Source: Brachynemurus nebulosus (taxonomy: Eukaryota > Arthropoda > Insecta > Neuroptera > Myrmeleontidae). Taken from it: a DNA stretch of 64,000 nt. A program made the position numbers and the translations under genes. The stretch is taken from contig JAPWDM010000007.1 of assembly GCA_035578155.1 (NCBI GenBank), forward strand, positions 35,872,413-35,936,412, given 5' to 3'. The notes under the pieces were generated by a model. The model was not told the DNA's origin. It worked only from the letters and a program-made list of their open reading frames with translations, and did no database searches. Below, in pieces: positions 23,853 through 34,800 of the stretch (positions within the stretch are counted from its first letter, which is position 1; each line of letters starts with the position of its first letter).

Positions 23853-24369
23853 GTGGCTGGTCCGTGCACGAAGGTTTTAGAACAATTTTGTTTTTTGAAA
23901 AATAGCACTTTTACCAAATGTTTTTCCCCACGGTAAAATTCTATTCTTACCATCGTTTTTTTTAACGTAAAGTTTATTTTTCAACCTTCCTTCTGAGAGC
24001 CTTTTCAAACAATTCGAGACGCTCGGACGTTTCTCGAAAAAAATTGCAAAAATTTGGTTAGGGAAAGTTGGGTTAAGTTAGGTCAGGTTTCGTTTAGGAT
24101 AGTTTCGGTTATTTTTCGGTTCAGTTAGGTTATCTTAGGTCTTGTTTAGTTTAGTTAAGGTTAGTTTTCAATTAGATTACGTTTCGTGTGGTTAGTTTTG
24201 TAAATAGTTTTTGATAACTTTGAAATTTTGTAAATATGTAACTAACATTTCTTAAAAAATTTCTTAAAGAATATTTTAGTTAATTTTTAAAAATTGATAA
24301 AAGTGCCACCCTAAATTTTTGCCTCCCCGGGCAATTGCCCGGTCTACCCGTGCCGTAGCGTCGACCCTG
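23853..24369. mobile_element. Possible decayed hAT-like element
   Basis: CAGTGGCTGGTCCGTGCACG at the left resembles, in inverted form, CGTGCCGTAGCGTCGACCCTG at the right. No matching 8-bp flanks were found. The interior from about 24059 to 24180 is a loose run of TTAGGT/GGTTAG-like words. Confidence 0.35.
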
Positions 24370-26234
24370 TGAGAATATCATTTTTAGATAGTTTGTGCAT
24401 CATTTAAGTTAAAAAGTTAGATCTCAAATTTCCTTACGTAAGTCAAAAGCCTTAAATAGCAACGCAGTAACAGTTTCTGTGTTTAAAATGAAATTGTGTC
24501 TTTAGTGAAATAAACTGAGAGATATGAGTTGCCTAGTATCAAAATCTACTAATTCCACTTTATAAAGATTCTGGGAAATCGCAAAAAACCATAACCCAGC
24601 TCAAAATTAATTTTTCGAGTAAAAAGTTATAATTATATTAATTAACAAGGTAAAAAAGATGATTAGTACTATTATCAAATAACAAAATTATCGTTTTACC
24701 CCTTTTTTAATCAAAATTATTTGAATTTAGTAGGTTTTGATAGTAACATTTATATAAAGTGCGTTTTAAAACAGAAATTATAAGGGAAATTTATTAAAAA
24801 AAAATTGATTCAGCAATATTGGATGTATCAGGGTTAGACGATACAATTTGTTTTGTAATATTGTAAACTATTTTCATTTTGTCACTTAAATCCACAGTGC
24901 TTACTTAGTAATTCATTTTCATCTATGTTTTCATTATTTAAAATTTTAGGTAAATACTAAAATACAAATTTTACGTGAAAACATAATTTTATACTTCATA
25001 CGTCCCGCTTTTCAGTGTAAAAATTAAAATTTGAACGGTTAAAATCTAAAATATAGGCTATGTATGGGTATTTAGCAGGATTTGTAAAGTTTTCAATGTA
25101 ATTTTAGCAGGATTTGAAAATTATGTTATATTTCAGTTGTAGATTTCTTTAGTAAGCAGTTAAAATTACAACAAAAAATGTTAAGGGGCATATGTCTTGT
25201 TGCATTTAAAAATTAATGGTCCTAAAAAATCAAACAATTCGAAAAGTGCATTTAGTAGATTTTGATACTAGGCGGCACATATGTCCTAAAAAAAAAAATA
25301 TTAATTTTTATTTTAAACATTTCCTAATTACTTGTTACACGATGCGGACATTCGTCATTTCAAAAACACTTTTTAAAATTTTATTTTCATATTGTAATGT
25401 CATTAACCTAAAATTCTTTCTTTGTGTTTAAAAAAAAAAAATTCGAAATTCTTGGCGGCTTAAAGTAGCAATGAAATTTTTTCAAATTTTAACATGATAC
25501 AATGAGAACATGTCTGCAGCATAATTAATTATTACAAAGGTAGAATTTTGATTTCCTGTTTTGTTGATCTTAATTTTTGGATTTTATAATACCCACCTTT
25601 TAAATGAAATTAAAGCTAATATTTAGTTTAAAGTCTGCTAATCTTTTATGTGTTTCAATAATCCCCCGTTGATTTTCGAACGTAGCGCTACAACTGTAAA
25701 ATTTTTCTACAATTAAAAACTCAACATTTCGCACAATAAAATGTTTTTCAAATTGTAAGAAAGACTGTGTCAGAGATTACTTATCCAAATTATTTCAAAT
25801 ACAATGAACAAATGCGAATTAAAGAATGAACTGAAAGGTTTTAACATCAATTTTTTTGGTGGTAAAGTGTTGAGCAGTTGTGATGTTATTGAACTCTGTG
25901 TCATTTCTTGGGTACTTACATGTGTTCGGCATATTCAACGTTGAGTACGTGTTGTAGCCAATATGTCACGAGCTCAAATCTATATTTAAAACACATCTGA
26001 ACATGAAAAAGACATTCTGCAATTTTAAAACAAAAATTCTACACCATATACATTTATATTAGATATTTATATAAATATCTAGATAGTTAGGATTTTATGA
26101 GATGGTTAAGATAAAATACTTGTAGTTAGGTAGAGAAAGTTTTTCATTTTTATACAAATTCAGGTATAAATTTTCACGAGTACGGCACATACCTGGAACT
26201 TTTTCAACACGAAAACAAGTCATGTTGTTGTTAC

Positions 26235-27080
26235 CAGGGCTGGGAACTATTTAAAATGATTTCATTTTAAATATGTATTTAAAATACAAAATGACATTTT
26301 GCATTTTCTATTTTAAATAAGTTCGGTCAAACCATTTTTCATTTTGCATTTAAAATGGAAATTTGAATCCATTTTGCATTTAAAATGTAAATGCATGTTT
26401 ACTCAAATTTATGTGTATATATATGACACTTATGACTCATATTAATCATAGAACTCGAATTGAACGTAGTCTAACAAATTGTGTTAAATGTGAGTCGATT
26501 TAATTGACTCAAATTTTTTATAATTCGAGTTTCAATGTCACTTGCGTTACTAGAGCTGCAGTTCTCTCAAGTCAAATTTTTCTAATTCAAATCGTGTGCT
26601 ATTATTTTTAAGACACGTCGATGAGAAATGTTTTAGTATTTCGAGTCGATGATTTTCATAATTTAGAAGCCGCAGTAGTAGCGTAGTCACGGTTTGATTA
26701 TGTCAAGTCTGAATTAAATTTTACAATATTTTTGAGTAACAATATTTCAAGAGTTAAATTTTGTTTTCATATCATGCAAACTTTATAAAATTTTCTCAAA
26801 AGACTGCGCTGCCGGTATTTAATTTCAATACGTTTGACATTTTCTTAACTTTTTTTTATTAATATATGAAAAACGATAAAAGATTTATAGTATAAAAAAG
26901 TAAATTTTGACATAAAGACATTTTGCATTTTATAATCCATTTTAAATAGCTATTTTCCATTTTCTATTTTAAATATGTTCAGCAAAACCATTTTCCATTT
27001 TGTATTTTAAATGTATTTTTGGAAACCATTTTCCATTTTCTATTTTAAATGGTTTCTATCAACCATTTTTCCCAGCCCCG
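26235..27080. mobile_element. hAT-type MITE inserted in the right arm, 846 bp
   Basis: The ends CAGGGCTGGGAACTATTT and AAATGGTTTC...TTTTTCCCAGCCCCG are inverted repeats of hAT type. The flanking 8-mers GTTGTTAC (26227-26234) and CTTGTTAC (27081-27088) agree at 7 of 8. Both ends carry many CATTTTGCATTTTAAAT-like units in opposite orientation. There is no coding sequence. It split the right arm of the F-box duplication, so it arrived after the duplication. Confidence 0.85.
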
Positions 27081-27272
27081 CTTGTTACCTTGATTTGTTA
27101 AAGCAAAACATGTTTGTGGGTCCTTTGCATGTGAAAAACATTTGAGTTTGTTTACGAACAAGGATTCTATTAAAAGGGTAAGTACCTGTCGCGGATAACA
27201 ACAACAGGACTTGTTTTTATTTTGATAAACACGTTAGTATGTCCTAGCCACGTGAAAACGTATACCTGGATT

Positions 27273-27307
27273 TATATATAAGGAACCCAAATTTTCCAGT
27301 TAGGTCA
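27273..27307 (+). promoter_or_regulatory. Putative core promoter of F-box copy B
   Basis: TATATATAAG at 27273-27282 and a start-like GTCATTC at 27304-27310 are about 32-34 bases apart, and the ATG follows at 27389. The same arrangement is mirrored in copy A (TATA at 21806-21815). Confidence 0.5.
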
Positions 27308-27388
27308 TTCTGAATAATTTACTCAAATAAATAACAACACTATACAAATATTACTAGTATTGTTACGATTATACTCCACTTGGCGAAA

Positions 27389-27862
27389 ATGTATAATTTC
27401 TTCGAAATATTTGGATTTTCCAAATCACATTCAACTGACGTTGAAGAAAACAATGAACCGTCGTTTGACATTTTGAAAATGTTACCCGAAGAAGTCTCAT
27501 GTGAAATACTGAAAATGTTAGATGCGAAGACTCTATTGAATGCAGCTTGTGTCAATCACCATTGGAACTTCTTGTGCCATTCAAGTCGTCCGTTACGTGA
27601 AAAAATACGACGCCGTATTCAAAAAGAGGAAATGTTGAAGAAGATTGTCGCAGCGAATCCACGAATCAAATATAAACGGGGCGATGATGTTGAAATTTTC
27701 AAGAAAGTCAACACAAAGATAATTGTCCAGAAACGTACTGAAGATGAAATTTGGTCGCTTCGTAAACAAATGCGGATTCCAAAAACATCGTCACGGAAGG
27801 AAAGTCGAAAACGGAAGACAGAGGAAAATTTAGTTTCCAATAAAATTAAATTAAGATTGTAA
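27389..27862 (+). CDS. F-box-like protein, copy B
   Basis: This is the inverted twin of the gene at 21225-21698: single exon, 157 residues, start MYNFFEIFGFSK. The F-box-like region is at about residues 27-70, followed by a basic tail. The three differences from copy A (G for A, K for R, L for F) do not touch the F-box core. Both frames are intact. Divergence between the two copies is low in flanks as well as in coding sequence, so intactness alone does not prove selection. A decayed relative of its 3' part lies downstream at about 28479-28600. Confidence 0.75.
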   Translation: MYNFFEIFGFSKSHSTDVEENNEPSFDILKMLPEEVSCEILKMLDAKTLLNAACVNHHWNFLCHSSRPLREKIRRRIQKEEMLKKIVAANPRIKYKRGDDVEIFKKVNTKIIVQKRTEDEIWSLRKQMRIPKTSSRKESRKRKTEENLVSNKIKLRL

Positions 27863-28050
27863 ATAGTATTTGTAAATAAAATTTTTGTACGAATTTATTA
27901 TAAAATAAATAATTTTGAAAATTAATTTTTTGTTTTTATTTAAATATTTATTTTTCAGAAATAATCTAACAATAAGTGATATTTTTTATTTTAAAAACTT
28001 AATTTTTACAAAACCCGGTTTACAAATAAACGAATTTGAATTTTTAAATT

Positions 28051-29552
28051 AAAAGAAATTTCGCTTTTAAGTTTAATATTAACAATAATAAAAGTGAAAA
28101 AAATAAAATAGAAAAAACTAATTCCTAGTATAAGTAAGATAAGGTTGTAGCTTAAAAAATATGTGCAAATTTTTGTAAATAATGATCTTTATTTGTTAAT
28201 TTTAGAAATAAATTATTTTCAAAAAGTACTTTTTGCTTTTTGTTTGAAATATTTTAAACAATCTATAAATTACCCAGTAAGTTTTACCTTTTGGCTTGTA
28301 TTTATAAGATTATTTAATTTCGGATTTAAACTGAGTTAGCTTTTGTTTTCGTTATTAAAGCTTTAGTCCTAAAATTTTTTTAAGATTAATAGATTGGTAA
28401 AGAATCAATCAAATCAGGCTGAGTATAAACGGATGTTTAAATTTTTATGAAAATCAGCATAACGATAATGTAACTCCCCAGAAACGGGTTGAAGATAAAA
28501 TTTGGTCGCTTCGTGAGCAAATCTGGTAAAAAGTAAAGTTGAAAAAGAAAACCAAAAGAAACAGAAACTTTCAATGAAAATAAATTAAAGTGATAGTTTT
28601 TAGAAAGTACTTGTTTTTTGTAAATAATTATTTTTTTGGGGTTTTTAAATAAATTACCTACTTTTCAAAATTAACTTTTGCTTCTATTTTTAACGTGCTT
28701 GTATGTATTTAATAGCTTTGATACTAACAGACGAATAAATATGTACACATAATATGTAGTATATCTATATTGGTGAGTTGTGAACAAAATAATTATAAAA
28801 TAATATTATGAAAAATCGCTCGGTCTAATATTTATTCAGGACTTTTAATGTTTAATTGTTGCTTAAAAATTTTGATAATTACTTCAAAAAATGATTTCAA
28901 ACAGAATAACGTCCAAAAATCTAATAATAAATATAATTTATGTAAAAAATTCATATGGTACAATTCGTAATACAATTTGATATGGGGATCATATGATGAT
29001 ATTTAAACATAAGTAAAATACCCCCTGTACATAATGAACTGTGAATAGTGACTAAGTAGGGTACGGTTTTATTTATACATATATTGCCACTCGCTCATGT
29101 GTGTTGTGTATACATCTTTGTCGCACATTTTGGGTCCCTTTACCCTTTTTTATGATTAGAAAGAAGTTTGCAGACGTGTGTTATATTTGATATACACACA
29201 TATGTATGAATCGAATTGTTGTAGCGCACATGTTGAAACGTAATGCACAATGTTACAGCTGTAAGTTGGTTATTAAAGTACTTTTACGTCATTCGGTAAC
29301 AAAATTAGTGACAATGCCGATGGAGAGTTGGAAGATGAGTGTTGGATCGGATGTCATGACAGTGAGGAAGAATCGTTAACGAATCACAAACTATTAAAAT
29401 ATTTGAGTTTATTTCGCTTCAGAATTATTTAGGATCTCGAATATCCCCAAAAAAGATTGTGGTATCTGTTTTAAGATAAAAGTAATGATTTGTATTATAT
29501 TCGAAATTACATATTATAATTATCTCTTTTAGCGAATTTCCAGAACGGAATT
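28051..29552. other. Gene-free spacer with one F-box remnant
   Basis: Apart from the remnant at 28479-28600, no coding region, RNA gene or well-bounded repeat is seen. Confidence 0.45.
28479..28600 (+). pseudogene. Remnant of a further F-box gene copy
   Basis: CCAGAAACGGGTTGAAGA and AAATTTGGTCGCTTCGTGAG match the QKRTEDEIWSLR region of the F-box proteins. The frame then breaks at a TAA near 28527. The following AAATAAATTA tail near 28640 resembles the 3' flank of the intact copies. Confidence 0.65.
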
Positions 29553-30155
29553 CAGCTATTACAGCCACTTGACGCGATTCATGACGCGATTTGAACTCGG
29601 GACTATGGCAGAAATTTATTTTGAGATCCCTAGAAACCGAAAGTAATATTCACTAAAATTTATATACCATGTGAGTTTTTTTGAGAGTTGCCATTTTTAT
29701 TACAACCAAATTTGTATGATAGAAATGGTACTGGAAAAGGTTCCTTTCTTGGATATAATGGAGATGTAACTAACCAGAACACTATCGGTTGAAGTAGCGT
29801 CAAGTACATATGCACCACGATAACTTTTGAACGAAATGTCCTACTTTTACGAAATTTGGTAAAAATGTTGGAAGTCCCAAACCGTTGGACAAGTTCGTTA
29901 GCCAGACACGTCCGATGCTCGAAATATCGTTTTTGGGGCATTTTTCGTGAAAACAATTAGTTTTTTGCCAAAATTTCCACTTATTCAAAAATTTTTGCAA
30001 AATATTTTTACACCATTGAAAAGAGGAGAAAAAATCAGATTAAAAAGGTCTTTAAACTATTATTCTATGTCAACTAGTTTCCGAGAAAAACTAATTTTTA
30101 TAAACGGAAATTCGCTATGTTATGCAAGGTGCTGCGACAGGGGTATTTTCCCTTT
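29553..30155. repeat. Unclassified interspersed repeat, copy 1 of 3
   Basis: Landmarks are TTTTGAACGAAATGTCCTAC near 29825, TTAGCCAGACACGTCCGATG near 29897 and GCTGCGACAGGGGTA near 30131. The same order of blocks occurs at about 37050-37430 and 43650-43985, all on the same strand. No coding potential or terminal repeats are visible. Confidence 0.65.
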
Positions 30156-30489
30156 CAATAACTTTAGATATCATGAAATTTGAAAAAGCGAAAATTTACA
30201 AAAAAATTAGCAGTGGAATATGTGTTTATAAATTCTCTAATAATTTTTTATTTTAATATTTATTTTTATCAATCATTTCATACTTAATGCTTCAAACATA
30301 CATTTTACTAACACTTCGTCAGAATTTTTTCAGTTAAAATTTGGTAAATTTAAAAACTAATGCAAAAATTTGTAGTAATCTATATTGTTCATTATAGACC
30401 TTTTTTTTGAATACTTTCAAAAATTCAGCCGGAAGTTTTTTAATGGAAATTTTTACACAAGTAGAGTGAAAATTTCAGAGAAAGTTATT

Positions 30490-31080
30490 CCAATGTCCTT
30501 AAAAATAACTTCCTCACGATATTATGTATAATATCATGGCCACTAATGGGTTAAATCCTTAGAGGAAATCTTGAATAATGCATCACAATTGCTTTATCCT
30601 TTTTTTAAGGTGTTTAAATTTTTCTATTACAAAATATGTTGTAATTTCGTACGCAGTACACTTATATATAAATTTGGCAAACCATCAATTTGCCTAATAT
30701 TGGAATTTTTCTTGAAATTTGTTGTTTACAAGTTATTTCCATATTAGACTTGAATCTGTTTTAATTTCTAGACGTACGAGTATTATTTAAACCGTGTGGT
30801 CAGTAAATTGACCATGCGGTCAATATAAGCCCTTTGTTTTCCTTTCTTTGATTAATTCGGAATTATTTAAGAAAGCTTATTTTAAAAAAAATTAGTCTTA
30901 AAAAATTTATAGTTTTGAAAAATCGACGTTCAACACATTCAATATGGCTGACATAAGTTTCTGTACATTTCTCTCTCAAATACGTCAGAATTTTCTGACC
31001 TTATTCTTTAATTATTTCAAAAGAGTCCTCGTTAAATAATCATAAAATCTTTAGGGGATTCCCCCCATTAGTTGTGTGTT
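30490..31080. repeat. Interspersed repeat with GGGGATTCCCC end, copy B (inverted)
   Basis: In reverse orientation this stretch matches the repeat at 33945-34340: ATATTATGTATAATATCATGG near 30520, CATTCAATATGGCTGACAT near 30938 and GGGGATTCCCC near 31056. It is noncoding and unclassified. Confidence 0.5.
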
Positions 31081-31598
31081 AAAAAAAATCATTCAAAAAT
31101 CATTCGTTAAACCTTAAAATGCTCTAATGCGCTAGCTATTTCAAAATAATCCTAATAGATGGCGTACTATTGGTGTACTTTTTGTTTCGGTTACATTGTG
31201 ATTCCCAACGCCATTTTGCTACCCAGTTGACTTGATCCACTGAACGGACAATATTTACGTTCTAATACAATAGCGTTAAGTTGCATACTATGATGTATGA
31301 CATATGTGTTTTCATACGCACATATATATGTACATGTCATAACGTAAATAATAAAATCCAGTCACTAGCGAACGTATACTCATAGTTTTCGGTAACGTAT
31401 GCCCATATGCTCATATAGCAAGCGCGTAAATCCCCACTCTTACTTAGAAATAAGTGAACGCGTTGCCTTTTAGCTGTCGGTAGCGAAACTACCATTATAT
31501 ATTAACAATAATTTCTCATATATGTGTATTTTGTATAATGTGCATTTGGTACAATTACTCCACGTGAGTCAAACTGAGTAATCGCTAATCGTGTCGTG
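31081..31598. other. Upstream region of the RNA-binding protein gene
   Basis: No coding sequence is seen. This stretch lies just upstream of a TATA box and is a little richer in mixed sequence than the flanks. It may hold promoter-proximal control sites, but none can be named. Confidence 0.35.
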
Positions 31599-31604
31599 TA
31601 TAAA
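31599..31604 (+). promoter_or_regulatory. Putative TATA box of the RBM24/38-like gene
   Basis: TATAAA, followed by GCGCTACAGACTTGC, lies about 255 bases upstream of the ATG at 31858. Transcription would begin near 31630. This is a motif-only call. Confidence 0.4.
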
Positions 31605-31857
31605 GCGCTACAGACTTGCAACAATACAAAAAAAATTTTTTTACTTGTTTTTCTGTTTTGTTTTTGTTATTTTTTGTTTTTAATACTTAAGTACAAATTT
31701 AAGTAGTTTCCAAAAAAAAAAAAAAATTATCCAAATGATCCGAATCCGTCGTAATAATTAAAAAAAGTGATTTTTCAAATTAACCACGTGATAATAAATA
31801 GTGATTTAATTTTTTTTTAAAAATTCGTGCTAAAAGTATTCTTTTATAATATTTAAA

Positions 31858-34800
31858 ATGTTTATGCCTGGTGCAACGGAATCAGAGGGTCTCAGTTTGA
31901 GCAGTTTAGGAATGTTGGGTACACAATCGGCCGCAGCGGCAGCCGCAGCGAATGGCACAGCGAACGGTATACAGCAGAAAGACACAACGTGGACTAAATT
32001 GTTTGTGGGAGGTCTACCCTATCACACGACAGATAAATCGTTACGGGAACATTTTAACGTTTATGGGGATATTGAAGAGGCAGTGGTGATTACAGATAGA
32101 CAGAGTGGCAAAAGCAGAGGATATGGATTTGTAAGGATCAGTTTTTTTTTTTTTTGCTTATATCAATAGATTTAGGATTCGACTTTGGATTCGCACATTA
32201 ATCCCTTTAGGACTAATGACGAGCTCAGCTCGTCATACTAATTTTTAGAAAAAATTCAACTGAAGAGTGTGCATTGTCATATCGGTAACTGGAGGTTGTA
32301 GAGTAAAGAGCGGTCATATTGTAAATAAATTAAGCAAAACCTACCAAACTTGCAATTATACTTATTGAGATATTAAATTTTTTATCTAAAATATTGGAAT
32401 ATACGTCGGTACTAAAAGAGTTAAAAAAAAATCGTTTAAAGCAGTAAAGCTATTCTATGCAGTTTAAATTTCTGGGACACAAATGTGGTTGGATATTACT
32501 TACCAGAGATTACAGCTTCCTAATATTTGCGAAACGTTTTGCGAACCTCGCGAATCACCTCTGGAAAATCATTGGGTCAAATGATTTCTTATTACCACTG
32601 GAATTAAAGAAATTGCCCCCCTCGAAGTGTCTCCCGTGGTTATTATTAAAATAGTCCCTTGGAGTTGCAACTGTTGCATTGCAGAGATAAAACAATTTCT
32701 CAAATTAAGACAAAGCCGGCTTAACACAAATTTAAATTGTTCTTTTGAAGATTCAGTTCTGATGATTTTTATGATAATGTTTTGAGCAGCGTTTGGTTAG
32801 ACTGGCGGAATAGTCCAGAATCCCTATGGGAACATTGAAATTAAACCTAAGTTTTGTAATGTCTTCGTTGCTAATCGAGCCTCAGTTTTCAGTTATTTAA
32901 ACCCGTACAATTTTTACTTTTTCCAAAAAATCTTGAGCCGCCGTTGGAAAATCTATAATTGGAACCCCTTGAATTACCACATCAGAAACGGACGAAAGAA
33001 TTTTCTTGCTTTTTAACTGATAACAAATCAAATTTTGAGGCAGGCAAAATTTTGGAAGCAGGAGTTACTTGGTTTTGAGATGGTCAATTTCTATTTACCC
33101 CACTGTCAGGCTTAATAGAAAATTTTAATAAATTGCGAAACAAATTTTACAACTGAATTCTTTCACTATTTAACCACTATTTTTTTTAACATTAATTCAA
33201 ATTATTGCTAGGCTTATGATAAACTCAAATATAACCGTCTTCAAACTATAGTACAACAACGAAACCCTTATGAATTCGTCATTTCTGTCATTGCATTAGG
33301 TTGTCTACCCGCACTTGATTAACTTTTTAATAATCAGTGTTGCATCTAATGCAATTTAGGCGACAGTAATGGAGAAAGACTTTAACTCATGGAGTTCAGA
33401 TAATCATATTATTAATAAATTATAGGCTGATATTAATAAATTAATATTAAATAAAAGCAAAAAATATTTTATCACGATATTTGTAATTTTTTTCTTATTG
33501 TTTGTGCCTGGAACTTGTGTGCACAAAGGTCACATTTTTATTATTTATTAATTATTATTAACAATTATTTTATTTAACAATTTTAATTAATTGTTATACT
33601 TTGATTTTCTATGTTTACTTTTTCGTTATTGTTTTATTAATTATTAAATTATCGTACGATTCAGCTGACTGTTTACTTTATGTAACTGTGTTTTGAATTT
33701 GATAAGCTCAACAATTAATCAAGTAATATTAAAAAGTATGTATAAAATTATGAATAATTAAACCTTGATTTCGCTTGTTGCAGTAAGTATGTACCATGGA
33801 CTTACTGAAAACAATTATATTTGATTGTCCCAAAAGTATTTTGTTTCGCTGACAAATTAAGTATATCCTTTATTTTATGATTTTCTCTCCCATTTCCGTT
33901 TAATTCGATGATAAATTTTTGCGCTAGCAAAACTTCTTGAAGGTGATTAAGCTGTCAACTAATGAGGGAATCCCCAAAACACAATGAAAACTGACATTTA
34001 ACACATTATGACCCACAGTATTACACATAATATCGTGGGAATATCCACTTTAATTGGCATCCATTGAATGGATTTTCATAATTAATTTTTTGTTAAAATC
34101 CTGACAACAAATACTAAAAGGTTCGTCATTTAAAAATTGTCGTTTTTGAATGGATTTGTACTGTTGTCCTGGAAAAGATATCATCAACCAATTTTGTCGT
34201 ATAGTATTTTAGTAATTTAATTTTAAAAATTGAAAAGTATATCGAAAATTATGGCAGCCATACTGAATATTAGTTGAACGACCATTTTTTGTGTTATAAG
34301 TTTTTTCGAGTAATTTCAGATTGAAAATATAATCAATAACGACAAAATCCCTAATTATTCGTTATAGACAAAAAAATTCTCTAATAAATCTTTCTTTTCT
34401 GGCATTTTAAAGTTATATAATGCTCTAATTTTCTGATATTAGAATAGTGCCAATAATTCTAATGATTTTGACAGTCGTACCGCCTAATTAGTACCTAATT
34501 TTAATTATCTAAATTAACACAGTTTGTTCCTTTAAATACATATATTCTTGTATAAAAAAATCACTTTGCATAAAAATATTTTTTTATAAACAAAAATATT
34601 AAATAAGCTAACTAAATGTCAAATATTTTAACGGTTTTGTATAAATGGACGTCCAAATCCGTAGTAAATAGAATATTCAGTCACATATGTACAGATAGGC
34701 ACATTATTTGACAAAAAAAGAGGGTTCAGTAATCAAGGGTTCAACCAATTCTATTGTCCGGATTTAATACCTATTTGATACTTTACAATGTGAAATCATT

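Larger units (their letters stand above)
22054..26151. other. 4.1-kb spacer between the inverted F-box copies
   Basis: No gene is recognised here. The contents are AT-rich sequence, one SINE-like element (about 23487-23680), a possible decayed hAT-like piece (about 23853-24369) and long homopolymer tracts. Confidence 0.5.
26152..28050. repeat. Right arm of inverted gene duplication
   Basis: This is the reverse complement of 21040-22053, interrupted by the 846-bp hAT MITE at 26235-27080. Homology covers promoter, coding region and the 3' flank out to about AACTTAATTTTTAC near 28005. Confidence 0.8.
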
